Below, in pieces: positions 27,110-36,604 of a DNA stretch of 47,978 nt. The stretch's first letter is position 1, and every line of letters begins with the position of its first letter. The notes under the pieces were generated by a model. The model ran no database searches. It was not told the DNA's origin and saw only the letters and a program-made list of their open reading frames with translations. A program made the translations under genes and the position numbers. The stretch covers positions 1 through 47,978 of the forward strand of contig NZ_QLIT01000084.1 of assembly GCF_003574485.1 (NCBI RefSeq). Direction: 5' to 3'. This DNA is from Facilibium subflavum. Lineage in GTDB: Bacteria; Pseudomonadota; Gammaproteobacteria; Francisellales; Francisellaceae.

Positions 27110-27817
27110 ATGAAAGGTGAATTACTCTATCAAGGTAAGGCAAAATCAGTCTACCATAGTGATAAAATAGATGAAGTGGTGATCACATACCGAGATGATG
27201 CCAGTGCTTTTAATGGTGTTAAGGTTTCAGCCTTAAAAGATAAAGGGCGGGTGAATAATTTATTTAATGCCTATATTATGCAAAAGCTTAATCATGAAGG
27301 GATTAAAACACACTTTATCCAAACCTTAAATGATTGTGATAGCTTGGTGAAAAAGCTTCAGATGATTCCCGTTGAATGTGTGGTAAGAAACGTTGCAGCC
27401 GGAAGTATTTGCAAGCGCTTAGGTCTTCATCGTGGAGAAGTTTTTAAAACACCGGTATTTGAGTTTTTCTTGAAAGATGATGCCTTGGGTGATCCGATGA
27501 TCAACGAATCACATATTCTTTGTTTTGGCTGGGCAGATCAAGCTGAAATTGATCAGATGAAAGAAATTACCTTAAAGATAAATACTATCTTACAGCAAAT
27601 GTTTGATCAGGCGGGCTTAATCTTAGTTGATTACAAGCTTGAATTTGGCCGTTTTCATGGTGAGCTTTTATTGGGGGATGAATTCTCTCCTGATGGCTGT
27701 CGATTATGGGATAAGGATACCAAAGAGGTTTTTGATAAAGACCGCTTCAGAGAAGATTTAGGTGATGTTATCGGTCATTATAAACTGGTGGCCAAGCGTA
27801 TTGGTTTAGCGTTATAA
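27110..27817 (+). CDS. purC: phosphoribosylaminoimidazole-succinocarboxamide synthase
   Basis: A 235-aa SAICAR synthetase that joins CAIR and aspartate with ATP. Signatures include LLYQGKAKSVY, the DDASAFNGVK segment, VECVVRNVAAGS, LVDYKLEFGR and DEFSPDGCRLWD. Length is typical for the short bacterial form. It is co-transcribed with bamC and, nine bases on, the DUF2233 gene. Confidence 0.97.
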   Translation: MKGELLYQGKAKSVYHSDKIDEVVITYRDDASAFNGVKVSALKDKGRVNNLFNAYIMQKLNHEGIKTHFIQTLNDCDSLVKKLQMIPVECVVRNVAAGSICKRLGLHRGEVFKTPVFEFFLKDDALGDPMINESHILCFGWADQAEIDQMKEITLKINTILQQMFDQAGLILVDYKLEFGRFHGELLLGDEFSPDGCRLWDKDTKEVFDKDRFREDLGDVIGHYKLVAKRIGLAL

Positions 27818-27826
27818 GCTGAGCTT

Positions 27827-28579
27827 ATGCGAAAGCTTGTCTTTTTTCTATTACTTTTTATGGGCACAGGCGGCTTTGCCTGGCAGCTTGATTTGCAATC
27901 AAGTCAAAAGCTTGATCAAAACTTAGGTGTTCTCTATCAATTTAAAGCCTATCAATACAAGCATTTCCCTGTATGGGTAAATATGGTAGCGCTAAATTCA
28001 AATTATCATGCAACACTTTATATTCAACATAAAGATGATATTAAAAACCTAAGTGATATTGCAAAGCAAATGCAGGCGGTGGTTGCCAGCAACGGTGGAT
28101 TTTACCGTGAAGGGTTTGTTGTCAATGGTTTATTGATCAATCATCAAAGAAAATATGCAAGGTTTGTTAAAAATTCTCTGTTATCAGGTATCGTCACAAT
28201 TAATGAGGCGGGGAAAGTAACTTTACTGCCAAGATCAGGGGCTTATCAGCATGCTTATAGTGCCTTTCAAACAGGTCCTGTATTAATACAAAATGGTGAC
28301 ATCAAGCCTGTAGATGATAAGGCTATGGCAAGGCGTATTGTTTATGCGCAGGATAAAAATGGCAGACTTTTTATTCTCTTTTTTGATAATGTGACATTAA
28401 TGCAGGCAGCCAAGATTACCCAATTACTGGCGAGATATTTAAAGCTAGATTTTAAAATAGCCGTCAATTTTGATGGCGGTAAAGCAGCTGCGTTATATGC
28501 AAACGGCACAAAATCTCCGCTTATATTAGATGAAGTGGTACCGGTTAAAAGTATTATATTATTTACTGCCGAGCGTTAA
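27827..28579 (+). CDS. secreted phosphodiester glycosidase-like (NAGPA/DUF2233) protein
   Basis: A 250-aa protein with a Sec signal peptide (residues 1-18, ending GGFAW). It shows the phosphodiester glycosidase (NAGPA, DUF2233) layout: ASNGGFYREGFVVNGL near residue 90, AFQTGPVLIQNG, RRIVYAQDKNGRLFILFF and VNFDGGKAAALY. Eukaryotic NAGPA removes GlcNAc from mannose-6-phosphodiesters. Bacterial members are mostly uncharacterised and act in the periplasm or outside. Being next to purC is probably only operonic. Family call is good; substrate is unknown. Confidence 0.8.
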   Translation: MRKLVFFLLLFMGTGGFAWQLDLQSSQKLDQNLGVLYQFKAYQYKHFPVWVNMVALNSNYHATLYIQHKDDIKNLSDIAKQMQAVVASNGGFYREGFVVNGLLINHQRKYARFVKNSLLSGIVTINEAGKVTLLPRSGAYQHAYSAFQTGPVLIQNGDIKPVDDKAMARRIVYAQDKNGRLFILFFDNVTLMQAAKITQLLARYLKLDFKIAVNFDGGKAAALYANGTKSPLILDEVVPVKSIILFTAER

Positions 28580-28598
28580 GGTGGGTTGCGCTTTTCAA

Positions 28599-28676
28599 CC
28601 GTCATCATCGCTTGGCGATGATCCATGTGGTGAGCGTTGGGAATCTAAAACAGTAATGGCCAAAATAGTAGAATCG
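28599..28676 (+). repeat. dispersed palindromic repeat, truncated copy 5 (left half)
   Basis: Begins with CCGTC and has the cleanest left hairpin, ATCATCGC-TTG-GCGATGAT (28604-28622). TCCATGTGGTGAGCGTT and the core ACAGTAATGGCCAAAAT follow. The right arm is missing. It ends close to the stop of the 426-aa gene. Confidence 0.65.
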
Positions 28677-28687
28677 CTGGTTTGCGG

Positions 28688-29968
28688 TTATTGCTGGTTG
28701 ACTTCTAGATCATGAAGCTGGCTGACTTGTTCAGCATAGCTTAAAAAAAGCGTTTCTTGTTCTTGATCTTCAAAAGCTATACTGATCTGTCCCCCTGCAC
28801 CTTGCGGTTTTTCTTTAATAACTGCGTCTTGTTGTTCACCATTAATTCTTAGGTTTTGAGCAGCCCGATCAAAAAAAGGCTTGGCAGCTTGATAAGCACG
28901 TGGACCATCACCAAAAAAGGCTGAACGTGAGCGAAAAAAGCTTGTATGGTGTGACATTGCACGCTCAGCATTGCAAAGAACTTCTCTAAGCGCATTATCA
29001 TCTTGTGCATTTCCCAGTTGCACTAATAGTTTATCTGCAATCGCTATTTTATTTTGATCACTTGTTGCAGCTTTGGCTTGTTGTAAGCCATAGGTGATTA
29101 ATAGCTTGTTGGCAGCATTAGCAAAGTTATTGTCATTGCCATTGTCAACAAGTGTGTTGGCATACTCAAGAATATAATCTGGGTTATTTGATTGTGCTGC
29201 TTGTTGTAAGCCATATTGAATAAGAAATTGCTCTGCAGCAGCTGGAGGTATGTTGCTTAGCGTATTGGCATAAGCCAAATAATTAGGAATATCTTCAGGA
29301 ACTTCTAATGCTAGTAATGCTTGAATGTTGTCATCATTAACAAGCTCAGGATTAACGTTATGCAGCACTTTTATTGCCTGGGTAAATAAAGCAATTTCTT
29401 CGGCAGATTTGTCATCAAAGTTAACTTCTTCTTCTAAAGCTGAATGATGTTCTCTTATCCAGGCAGTTGCTAATGCCTGGGCTGCCTGATTTATGTTATA
29501 TTGAGTAGGCTTTTCAACTCCAAAGTGTGCGCTTAATCTGGGATAAGCAAGTGTGGTGGCGTACCACTGAAGCATGTTGGTTGCAAGCTCAGTATCTGTT
29601 TGCTGACGTATTTTTCTGAAGTCATCGTATATCTGAAAGAATGCTGTTATTGATTGGCCGTCTTCAATTTCACCTTGTCGGTCTGAGGTTACTAAAAATG
29701 AGAGTAATGTTTCATTTCTTCCTGTTTCATCGCTTGGCATGCTTACAAGCATATCCACTCTAGATTGCTGAAATTCAGGATCAAGGTCACTATTTGGCCC
29801 CTCACAGAGTACTGCCACTGCAACACGAAGGCGATTGATGGAGTCTTGAGCATGCTCTGGCATAGGTTCACCACGATCGGTGATATACTGTAAAACAAAC
29901 TCATCTACCCTTTGATAATATTCTCTTGCCTGTTCATGCCATGTTTGAGCTTCTCGCGATAACGCCAT
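28688..29968 (-). CDS. unrecognised 426-aa helical acidic protein with internal repeats
   Basis: A soluble, acidic, mostly helical protein with no signal peptide or TM segment. Two similar units are visible: YANTL (233-237) to YGLQQA (252-257), and YANTL (269-273) to YGLQQA (293-298). A third, weaker unit follows (IADKLLVQLG). The layout recalls TPR/alpha-solenoid repeats. The C-terminal 30 residues are glutamate-rich (FEDQEQETLFLSYAEQ), a trait seen in some secreted effectors, though this is weak evidence. Nothing catalytic is recognisable. The gene stands alone, bracketed by repeat copies 5 and 6 in opposite orientations. The start is ATG 29968 with AAGGGG upstream. Confidence 0.72.
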   Translation of the reverse strand: MALSREAQTWHEQAREYYQRVDEFVLQYITDRGEPMPEHAQDSINRLRVAVAVLCEGPNSDLDPEFQQSRVDMLVSMPSDETGRNETLLSFLVTSDRQGEIEDGQSITAFFQIYDDFRKIRQQTDTELATNMLQWYATTLAYPRLSAHFGVEKPTQYNINQAAQALATAWIREHHSALEEEVNFDDKSAEEIALFTQAIKVLHNVNPELVNDDNIQALLALEVPEDIPNYLAYANTLSNIPPAAAEQFLIQYGLQQAAQSNNPDYILEYANTLVDNGNDNNFANAANKLLITYGLQQAKAATSDQNKIAIADKLLVQLGNAQDDNALREVLCNAERAMSHHTSFFRSRSAFFGDGPRAYQAAKPFFDRAAQNLRINGEQQDAVIKEKPQGAGGQISIAFEDQEQETLFLSYAEQVSQLHDLEVNQQ

Positions 29969-30117
29969 ACCTTTTCCCCTTGTTATGTTTTTTCCTGCTT
30001 AATACCAATATTTGCGCAGATTGCATAAGAAGTAAATAAGGCTTGGTCAGTTTGGACGATTTGATGAAGGTTTTGGTTATTTTTTCTTGCTGTTACACAC
30101 TGTCTGTTTTCCAGATA

Positions 30118-30306
30118 CCGTCATTTCCGAAAAGCAAAGCTTTGGCGGGAATCCACGCTAAGATTATTCCTCACCAATAACGGCTGTGGCCGTATGCAAA
30201 AGCCTATCCAACGTCAGAAGCGCTAAAAAAATTATCTTTTCGTTGTGGCCATAACCACCTGAGTTGACTTACGCTAATCACGTGGGTCCCCGCCAAGCGA
30301 AGACGG
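30118..30306 (-). repeat. dispersed palindromic repeat, full copy 6 (reverse orientation)
   Basis: A 189-bp complete copy, inverted relative to the others, bounded by CCGTC and GACGG. Read on the minus strand it has hairpin GTCTTCGC-TTG-GCGGGGAC (30286-30304), then ACCCACGTGATTAGCG and core GGTGGTTATGGCCACAA. GGATAGGCTTTTGCATACGG follows, and GCGTGGATTCCCGCCAAAGC is near the end. It fills most of the 371-bp gap before rbgA/ylqF, and nothing else is seen there. Confidence 0.78.
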
Positions 30307-30339
30307 CGATAATTTCAGTAATCTTAGTTACTATACAGC

Positions 30340-31140
30340 TTAATCGTTACCAGGGGTTTCTAAAGAAATACGTCCCATACGGCCATGGCGAAAATCCTGG
30401 ACAATTTTCTCAGAAATTGTATGGAAATTCTGCTGGCCGATGGACTGACCAATGGCTTTTATCATCTGATCTAAATCAAGGTCCGTATCGATATTATAGC
30501 GCTTTGTCAGTAAAGATTTGTAATGTACCTGCAAGTATTCCAATAAAAAATACGCCACAGATGGGTAATCCATTGCCGTATCTCGAATCGAACCAATTGC
30601 ACCAAGCTTATAGCCGCAGGCCTCATCTTTTGGGCTTGGAAACATAATCCCTGGAGTGTCATTTAAATAAAAATGCCTTTCAATTTCAATTTTTTGCTGC
30701 TTTTTGGTGACTGCTGGTTCATTGCCGGTTTTGGCGATTTTTCTTTTCGCCAAAGCATTGATAAGCGTTGATTTGCCGACATTTGGTATCCCAAAGACAA
30801 CGCTGCGAATCGGCTTTAAAATACTGCCACGCCCTGGTGTGTGTTTTTTGCATAGCTGAATAATCTTTTGCAGGTGTTTTTTATCATGAAGCGTATCAAA
30901 AGCCAGCGCCTTTGATTGATAGACTTCAAGCCATTGATTTGTGATGTCAGGGTCAGCAAGATCCTTTTTGGATAATATTTTTATTACAGGCTTACCCACG
31001 GAAATTTCATGTAATACCGGATTAGAGGTTGCTTCAGGTGCTCTGGCATCAACCACTTCAATCACCACATCAATCTGTGGCATGATTTTTTTGAGCTCCT
31101 TGGTTGCCTTATGCATATGGCCAGGAAACCAGTGTAACAT
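30340..31140 (-). CDS. ylqF: ribosome biogenesis GTPase RbgA/YlqF-type
   Basis: A circularly permuted GTPase with motif order G4 (SKKDLAD), G5, G1 (GIPNVGKST), G2 and G3 (DTPGIM). The N terminus HWFPGHMHKATKEL is the YlqF/RbgA signature. RbgA matures the 50S subunit in Bacillus. Gammaproteobacterial members are less studied. I start at ATG 31140 because MLHWFPGHM is the family N terminus; a TTG at 31152 adds four residues. It has 266 aa and a C-terminal helical domain. Confidence 0.9.
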   Translation of the reverse strand: MLHWFPGHMHKATKELKKIMPQIDVVIEVVDARAPEATSNPVLHEISVGKPVIKILSKKDLADPDITNQWLEVYQSKALAFDTLHDKKHLQKIIQLCKKHTPGRGSILKPIRSVVFGIPNVGKSTLINALAKRKIAKTGNEPAVTKKQQKIEIERHFYLNDTPGIMFPSPKDEACGYKLGAIGSIRDTAMDYPSVAYFLLEYLQVHYKSLLTKRYNIDTDLDLDQMIKAIGQSIGQQNFHTISEKIVQDFRHGRMGRISLETPGND

Positions 31141-31287
31141 AATGATTATCAACGCTTTTAATTAGTCTTTGGAAACCTTACCTGAAATTAAAAAACAAGT
31201 ACACTGTTTTGTTGATAAATAAAAATAAATACACAATGCCGTGTAAACTTGCTAAAGTGTCTTTATAACTTAAAAAGGGGATAATAA

Positions 31288-32322
31288 ATGCATGACACGT
31301 TAATGGCCAAAGAGGCAAGAAGTGCGCCAGAAAAGGTTGCCTTGCAGTTAAAAGAAAATGAAAAACGTTGGTATGAAATATGCCAGTATCTTAAAAGTGA
31401 TCAAATTAATTTTGCTGCAACTGTGGCAAGAGGCAGCTCAGATCATGCGGCAACGTTTGCAAAGTATTTGCTTGAAACACAGCTTGGGCTTATTACGGCA
31501 TCGATCGCACCTTCTGTTTATACGGCTTATCAAAGCCAGACAAAAACCAATAACAGCCTTTTTATTGGTATCTCTCAATCAGGTAAAAGCCCTGATCTGG
31601 TACAAAGCTTTGAAAGTGTTAGACAACAGGCGACAACGATTGCACTTGTTAATGTTGTTGATTCCCCATTGGCTCAAGCGGCAAAATTTGTTGTACCCTT
31701 ACATGCAGCAGATGAAAAAGCCGTGGCGGCAACCAAAAGTTATATCACAAGCTTAACCGCTTTAGCGCAATTTATCGCGCTTTATACCAACGATGATCTA
31801 TTGATAAGGGCTTTGGCTGATTTGCCTGATTATCTGGATAAAGCAGTACAGGTAGACTGGTCTTATGCAATTGATGCTTTTTTAAAAGCACAAGATGCCT
31901 ATGTGATCGCACGAGGTTATGGTTATGCCATTGCGCAAGAAGCTGCATTAAAATTAAAAGAGACCTCAAGCTTACATGCGGAGCCTTTTAGTAGTGCTGA
32001 AGTCTTGCATGGCCCTTTTGCCTTGGTTAAAAAAGCATTCCCAACGCTTGTATTTGCGCAAAATGATGCAACTGCCAGGCGAGTCATTGAGCTTGCGCAA
32101 CGTATGAGTGCGATGGGCGCTGATGTTATGTTGGCCATGCCTGGGAATATTAATACAGCACAGGTAAGCTATCATTTACCAATGCCAGCATCGCTTCATC
32201 CGATACTTGATCCGATTATTTGTATTCAAAGTTTTTATATGATGGCCGCAAAGCTCTCTTTAGCCCGGGGACTTAACCCGGATCAGCCTGATAATCTTAA
32301 TAAAGTAACACAGACGGTGTAA
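31288..32322 (+). CDS. SIS-domain glucosamine-6-phosphate deaminase (NagB-II type)
   Basis: A 344-aa protein with two SIS domains. The motifs are TVARGSSDHAATFAKYLLE and ISQSGKSPDLV in the first, and VIARGYGYAIAQEAALKLKE with SSAEVLHGPFALV in the second, like the isomerase half of GlmS without the glutaminase domain. Followed one base later by nagA, it is best read as the non-orthologous deaminase NagB-II, which makes fructose-6-phosphate and ammonia. AAGGGG precedes the ATG. No GlcNAc kinase or permease is next to the pair. Confidence 0.88.
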   Translation: MHDTLMAKEARSAPEKVALQLKENEKRWYEICQYLKSDQINFAATVARGSSDHAATFAKYLLETQLGLITASIAPSVYTAYQSQTKTNNSLFIGISQSGKSPDLVQSFESVRQQATTIALVNVVDSPLAQAAKFVVPLHAADEKAVAATKSYITSLTALAQFIALYTNDDLLIRALADLPDYLDKAVQVDWSYAIDAFLKAQDAYVIARGYGYAIAQEAALKLKETSSLHAEPFSSAEVLHGPFALVKKAFPTLVFAQNDATARRVIELAQRMSAMGADVMLAMPGNINTAQVSYHLPMPASLHPILDPIICIQSFYMMAAKLSLARGLNPDQPDNLNKVTQTV

Positions 32323-32323
32323 A

Positions 32324-33469
32324 ATGCGAGATTATGTGATAACCAGTGAGCGTATCATCACAACAAAAGGTGTGATAGCCGGTGCTATTGCTGTTGAAAA
32401 AGGCAAAATAGCAGCGATTGGTGATATTGAAAAAGAATATAAACATTTACCTGTACATCATTGCCAGAGTACTGATCTTATTATGCCTGGGTTTATTGAT
32501 ATTCATATTCATGGCTCAAACGGCTGTGATGTCATGGATGCAAAAGTGGATGCGCTTGATGTGATCGCACAAGCATTGAAAAAACAAGGTGTTTTGGGTT
32601 TTTTAGCCACGACAATGACACAAAGTGAGGATGCAATATTTAATGCTTTACAGGCTGTTGCACAATATCAGACAGTAACTAACAGCACTAAAGACGCTGC
32701 AAAAATACTTGGGGTTCACCTGGAGGGCCCTTTTATTTCACCAGATAAAATTGGTGCACAAAACCCGGATTATTTACAACGCTTTTCACTTGAAAAGCTT
32801 GAAAGATGGCAGTATGCTGCAAAAGGCCAAATTAGAAAACTGACGTTAGCACCTGAAATTGAGGGCGCTGAAAGCTTGACCAGCTGGTGTAAGAATAATC
32901 AAGTCATCGCTTCAATTGGGCATACGAATTGTACGGCAAAACAGGCAAAAAATGCAATTGATCAAGGCTGTTTGCAGGCAACACACTTATTTAATGCCAT
33001 GTCTGGTATCGATCATCGTCATCCTGGTGCTGCCATGGCGCTTTTGATGGCTAAAGATGTTGCTGTTGAGCTTATTGTTGATGGTGTGCATTTAGCCGAT
33101 GATACGGTAAGGATGGTTTATGAGATTAAAGGGGCTGATCATATCATCTTGATTACTGATGCAATTTCAGCGCAAGGTGTGGGTGAAGGTGTGTTTGAGC
33201 TTGGCGGGCAAAAAGTACTTGTAAAAGGTAATCAGGCGCGACTTGAAAATGGTGTTTTGGCTGGCAGTGTATTAACGATGAATAAAGCTTTAGCAACGAT
33301 GTTAAAATTTAGTGCGTGCAGCTTGCCTGAACTGGTGAAAATGACCAGCACCAATGCAGCAAAATCACTTGGCCTGGCACATAAAATGGGCGATATTCAA
33401 GTTGGGATGGATGCAGGTTTCGTTGTGTTAGACCATACATTTCAAATTAAGCAGAAATTACAAAATTAG
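32324..33469 (+). CDS. nagA: N-acetylglucosamine-6-phosphate deacetylase
   Basis: A 381-aa amidohydrolase. Metal and substrate residues are in GFIDIHIHG (H61 and H63), HLEGPFIS, SIGHTNCTAKQ, ATHLFNAMSGIDHRHPG and LITDAISAQG (the catalytic aspartate). It removes acetate from GlcNAc-6-P, feeding the deaminase encoded one base upstream. Length and motif order are typical of NagA. Confidence 0.95.
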   Translation: MRDYVITSERIITTKGVIAGAIAVEKGKIAAIGDIEKEYKHLPVHHCQSTDLIMPGFIDIHIHGSNGCDVMDAKVDALDVIAQALKKQGVLGFLATTMTQSEDAIFNALQAVAQYQTVTNSTKDAAKILGVHLEGPFISPDKIGAQNPDYLQRFSLEKLERWQYAAKGQIRKLTLAPEIEGAESLTSWCKNNQVIASIGHTNCTAKQAKNAIDQGCLQATHLFNAMSGIDHRHPGAAMALLMAKDVAVELIVDGVHLADDTVRMVYEIKGADHIILITDAISAQGVGEGVFELGGQKVLVKGNQARLENGVLAGSVLTMNKALATMLKFSACSLPELVKMTSTNAAKSLGLAHKMGDIQVGMDAGFVVLDHTFQIKQKLQN

Positions 33470-33504
33470 AGAATACATCTATACTTGGATATAAGAACAA
33501 ATAG

Positions 33505-34107
33505 ATGATTATTAAGATGAAAATATCTTTTGCTGCTAACATCAGTCGCTTTATAATGCTTAGTTCCATGCTGGTATTGCTGGCAGGTTGCAGCTTTTTA
33601 CTTCCCTCGAAAGAAACACAAAAAAATGACCAATGGCATTCATTTGATCAAGTGCAAACACTTTATGAAAAAATCACGCCGGATAAAACCACGGTAGTGC
33701 AGCTAAAGCAGCTTGGGTTTGACCCTTATGTTGAGAACAATGTAAAAATTGAAAGCTATTTAGATACACGTACACGCTTTGATCCTTTTAGTACGGGCAA
33801 AAACATTCCACCAACCGTTGAGAAATGTCTGAAAAAATTTGATCGATGCTATGCTTATGTTGTGGATGTCAGCTACGATTATGAAAAGCGCGTTGGTAAT
33901 GCGTTTTTGGATTTAACTGGATTTCGTAAGGAAATACTGACAACAGGCTGGTCTTTTCAGGCGGTTTTCGTGATTGAAGAGGATACAGTCGTTTATAAAC
34001 TTTGGTCTGGTCAGCCAAATAAAAAAGCCTATGTTGATGAAATAAGACCACTTGGGCCATTGCAAAGTCTGGATGATTTTATTACCGGGCCCAGTGTTGG
34101 TTTTTAA
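33505..34107 (+). CDS. putative lipoprotein of unknown function
   Basis: A 200-aa protein with a signal peptide and lipobox LLAGC (C29). The mature part begins with a disordered linker, then FDQVQTLYEKITPDKTTVVQ and LKQLGFDPYVENNVK, a pattern slightly like the SmpA/BamE-type beta/alpha lipoproteins. Two later cysteines (CLKKFDRC) could form a disulfide. A TTG/ATG choice at the N terminus is open (M1 or M5). It overlaps the next, convergent lipoprotein gene by four bases. Confidence 0.72.
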   Translation: MIIKMKISFAANISRFIMLSSMLVLLAGCSFLLPSKETQKNDQWHSFDQVQTLYEKITPDKTTVVQLKQLGFDPYVENNVKIESYLDTRTRFDPFSTGKNIPPTVEKCLKKFDRCYAYVVDVSYDYEKRVGNAFLDLTGFRKEILTTGWSFQAVFVIEEDTVVYKLWSGQPNKKAYVDEIRPLGPLQSLDDFITGPSVGF

Positions 34108-34508
34108 TAAGATACGCAATTATTACCACGGAACGTTGTATCAATAATTTTTTTTGTTTTGTTATTAAACACAATCCAGGTGACACAAGATAAAGAATAG
34201 GTTTGCCCGCCGACGATTGTACCGGGTGTTGTGATAACGGTTGTCTTATCACCATTTTGTACCGTGGTAAGGTTACTTGGCATTTGTGTAATAGGGGTGC
34301 TGACAATCTCACGATCCGAATAAACATAAGCCGTTTGATCGTTTTGAAGCTCTAAGGTTTTATCTGGATATCCCCAGACTTTGACAAAGGTTTCAATCGA
34401 TTGTCCACGCCATTTATCAAGATTTGCTCGATATTTTGCTGTGGTGGCACAACCTGCCAGCAGTAAAATACCGGTTAATGTCAAGGTTGCATAGTAATGT
34501 TTTTTCAT
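34104..34508 (-). CDS. small lipoprotein downstream of mnmG
   Basis: A 134-aa protein with lipobox LLAGC (C20). The segment WRGQSIETFVKVWGYPDKTL resembles the SmpA/OmlA (BamE-like) start, where a helix is followed by a GxP turn. The C terminus has two cysteines (SLSC and GNNC) that may pair. It begins ten bases after the mnmG stop on the same strand, so it is probably in that operon; rsmG, the usual mnmG partner, is not there. Confidence 0.72.
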   Translation of the reverse strand: MKKHYYATLTLTGILLLAGCATTAKYRANLDKWRGQSIETFVKVWGYPDKTLELQNDQTAYVYSDREIVSTPITQMPSNLTTVQNGDKTTVITTPGTIVGGQTYSLSCVTWIVFNNKTKKIIDTTFRGNNCVSY

Positions 34509-34517
34509 CCTTTTCCC

Positions 34518-36419
34518 TTACCCTGTAAGCTTCTGCGCCTTAATAAACCCAAGCTTTTTCATATATACGGTCAATAAAGAAATCGCAGCAGGTGTCACCC
34601 CTGAAATTCTTGATGCCTGTCCAAGTGTGTGAGGCTTTTGTTCAATCAATTTTTGGCGAACTTCATTGGATAAGCCTGACACTTTATTATAGTCGAAATT
34701 TTCAGGGATAATACTGTTTTCAAGTGCAAGTACTGAGGCGATTTCCTGGCTTTGTCGATCGATATAGCCTGCGTATTTGGCTGAAATTTCAATTTGTTCA
34801 ATCGCCGCAGCATGGTCGATAAATTGCCCTAATGCATCAATATTTGCCAGATCCTTGTAAAAAGTACCTGGACGTTTTAAAAGATCAAATAATGAATTCT
34901 CGCGTGTGATTTGTTGGCCAAGTACTGGGGCTAACTTATGAGACTTTTCGCTACCAGGTACCACCCAGTTTGCTTTAAGACGGGAAGTCTCTTCTTCTAT
35001 TAGTTTTTGCTTATGTAAAAAAGCTTTCGTATCCGCATCGTTTAACAAGCCAAATTCAATTGCTATCGGGCATAAACGTGCATCAGCGTTGTCTTCTCTT
35101 AAAATTAAGCGATACTCCGCGCGTGAGGTAAACATCCGATAAGGCTCTTGTGTGCCTTTGGTAATTAAATCATCAATTAATACCCCAATATATGCCTGGC
35201 TTCGTTTAGGTGACCAGGCAGGTTTTCCCTGGATGATTAATGCCGCATTAATCCCAGCAATAATGCCTTGTGCGCCAGCTTCTTCATAACCTGTTGTACC
35301 ATTGATCTGTCCGGCAAAAAATAAGTTTTTAACATATTTTGTCTCAAGCGTTGCATTTAATCCACGTGGATCAAAAAAATCATATTCAATGGCATAACCT
35401 GGGCGTGTAATAAATGCGTTTTCAAAACCTTCAATGCTTTGAATAAATTCAATCTGTACATCAAAAGGTAAAGATGTAGACATCCCATTTGGATACAATT
35501 CAATACTGTCTAAGCCTTCAGGTTCAACAAAGATCTGATGACGGTCCTTATCCGCAAAACGTACTATTTTATCTTCAATAGAGGGGCAATACCTTGGGCC
35601 AATACCATCGATCACACCGCCATACATTGCCGAGCGATTAAGGTTGTTCACAATGATCTCATGGGTTTTTGTATTGGTATAGGTGATATGACATGGTAGC
35701 TGCTGTGGGTGCTGATCTGGCTTGCTGAAAAATGAAAAACAAGGTACGGGATCATCACCAGGTTGTACGGACATCACAGCAAAATTAACCGTTCGTTTAT
35801 CGATTCTAGGTGGTGTTCCTGTTTTTAGCCTGGCAACGTTAAAAGGAAGCTTACGCAGTTTTTCTGCCAAAGCGTTTGCAGGTTGATCCCCAGCACGGCC
35901 ACCTTGATAGTTGTTGAAACCAATATGAATTTTGCCACCTAAAAAAGTGCCAACAGTTAGGATTACAGTTTTAGCATAAAAGGCAAGCCCCATTTGTGTG
36001 ATAACACCTTTAACCGTCTCATTTTCAATAATTAAGTCATCAACGGCTTGCTGGAAAATAGATAAATTATCCTGGTTTTCAAGCATATTTCGTACAGCTG
36101 TTTTATAAAGCGTGCGATCAGCTTGTGCACGTGTTGCGCGCACAGCGGGGCCTTTTCTGGCATTTAAGGTGCGAAATTGAATTCCGGCCTTGTCAATCGC
36201 TTTAGCCATAATGCCACCTAAAGCGTCAATTTCTTTGACAAGATGACCTTTACCAATACCGCCAATTGCAGGGTTACAAGACATCTGTCCTAATGTGTCG
36301 ATATTATGGGTTAAAAGCAGCGTTTTAGCCCCCATGCGTGCTGCAGCTGCTGCCGCTTCAGTGCCGGCATGACCGCCACCGACGACGATAACATCAAAAC
36401 GTTGTGGATATTGCATCAT
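34518..36419 (-). CDS. mnmG: tRNA uridine 5-carboxymethylaminomethyl modification enzyme MnmG
   Basis: A 633-aa FAD enzyme that, with MnmE, modifies U34 of certain tRNAs. FAD site [19 protein letters not shown] is at the N terminus, followed by the GidA signatures [17 protein letters not shown] and [33 protein letters not shown] and the C-terminal RVSG-like region ([20 protein letters not shown]) complete the family set. Length is typical. It is transcribed divergently from the suf genes. Confidence 0.97.
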   Translation of the reverse strand: MMQYPQRFDVIVVGGGHAGTEAAAAAARMGAKTLLLTHNIDTLGQMSCNPAIGGIGKGHLVKEIDALGGIMAKAIDKAGIQFRTLNARKGPAVRATRAQADRTLYKTAVRNMLENQDNLSIFQQAVDDLIIENETVKGVITQMGLAFYAKTVILTVGTFLGGKIHIGFNNYQGGRAGDQPANALAEKLRKLPFNVARLKTGTPPRIDKRTVNFAVMSVQPGDDPVPCFSFFSKPDQHPQQLPCHITYTNTKTHEIIVNNLNRSAMYGGVIDGIGPRYCPSIEDKIVRFADKDRHQIFVEPEGLDSIELYPNGMSTSLPFDVQIEFIQSIEGFENAFITRPGYAIEYDFFDPRGLNATLETKYVKNLFFAGQINGTTGYEEAGAQGIIAGINAALIIQGKPAWSPKRSQAYIGVLIDDLITKGTQEPYRMFTSRAEYRLILREDNADARLCPIAIEFGLLNDADTKAFLHKQKLIEEETSRLKANWVVPGSEKSHKLAPVLGQQITRENSLFDLLKRPGTFYKDLANIDALGQFIDHAAAIEQIEISAKYAGYIDRQSQEIASVLALENSIIPENFDYNKVSGLSNEVRQKLIEQKPHTLGQASRISGVTPAAISLLTVYMKKLGFIKAQKLTG

Positions 36420-36543
36420 TTTCTATTCTTTTAAATTGTTTTAAAAATAACCTAAAGCGAATGATATTAAAAAACGTTGTTGATGTCCATTGATTATGAA
36501 TTTTGATCGTAAATAAAATCACGGAATCCTTTGGTTTTATTGA

Positions 36544-36572
36544 TTGACATAACCATTAAAAGAAATTAACCT
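36544..36572 (+). promoter_or_regulatory. candidate promoter of the suf operon
   Basis: TTGACA (36544-36549), a 17-bp spacer and TAACCT (36567-36572) lie 32 bp before the Rrf2 regulator start. The -35 is perfect and the -10 is weak, as expected for a regulated promoter. I cannot place an IscR-type box with certainty. Confidence 0.4.
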
Positions 36573-36604
36573 TAGCGCATATGATACCAAAGCGGTACTA
36601 TTTT

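Noticed and set aside
30264-30647. Plus-strand ORF across copy 6 and the end of rbgA/ylqF
   Set aside because: Antisense to a well-supported GTPase and running through a repeat; no start signal.
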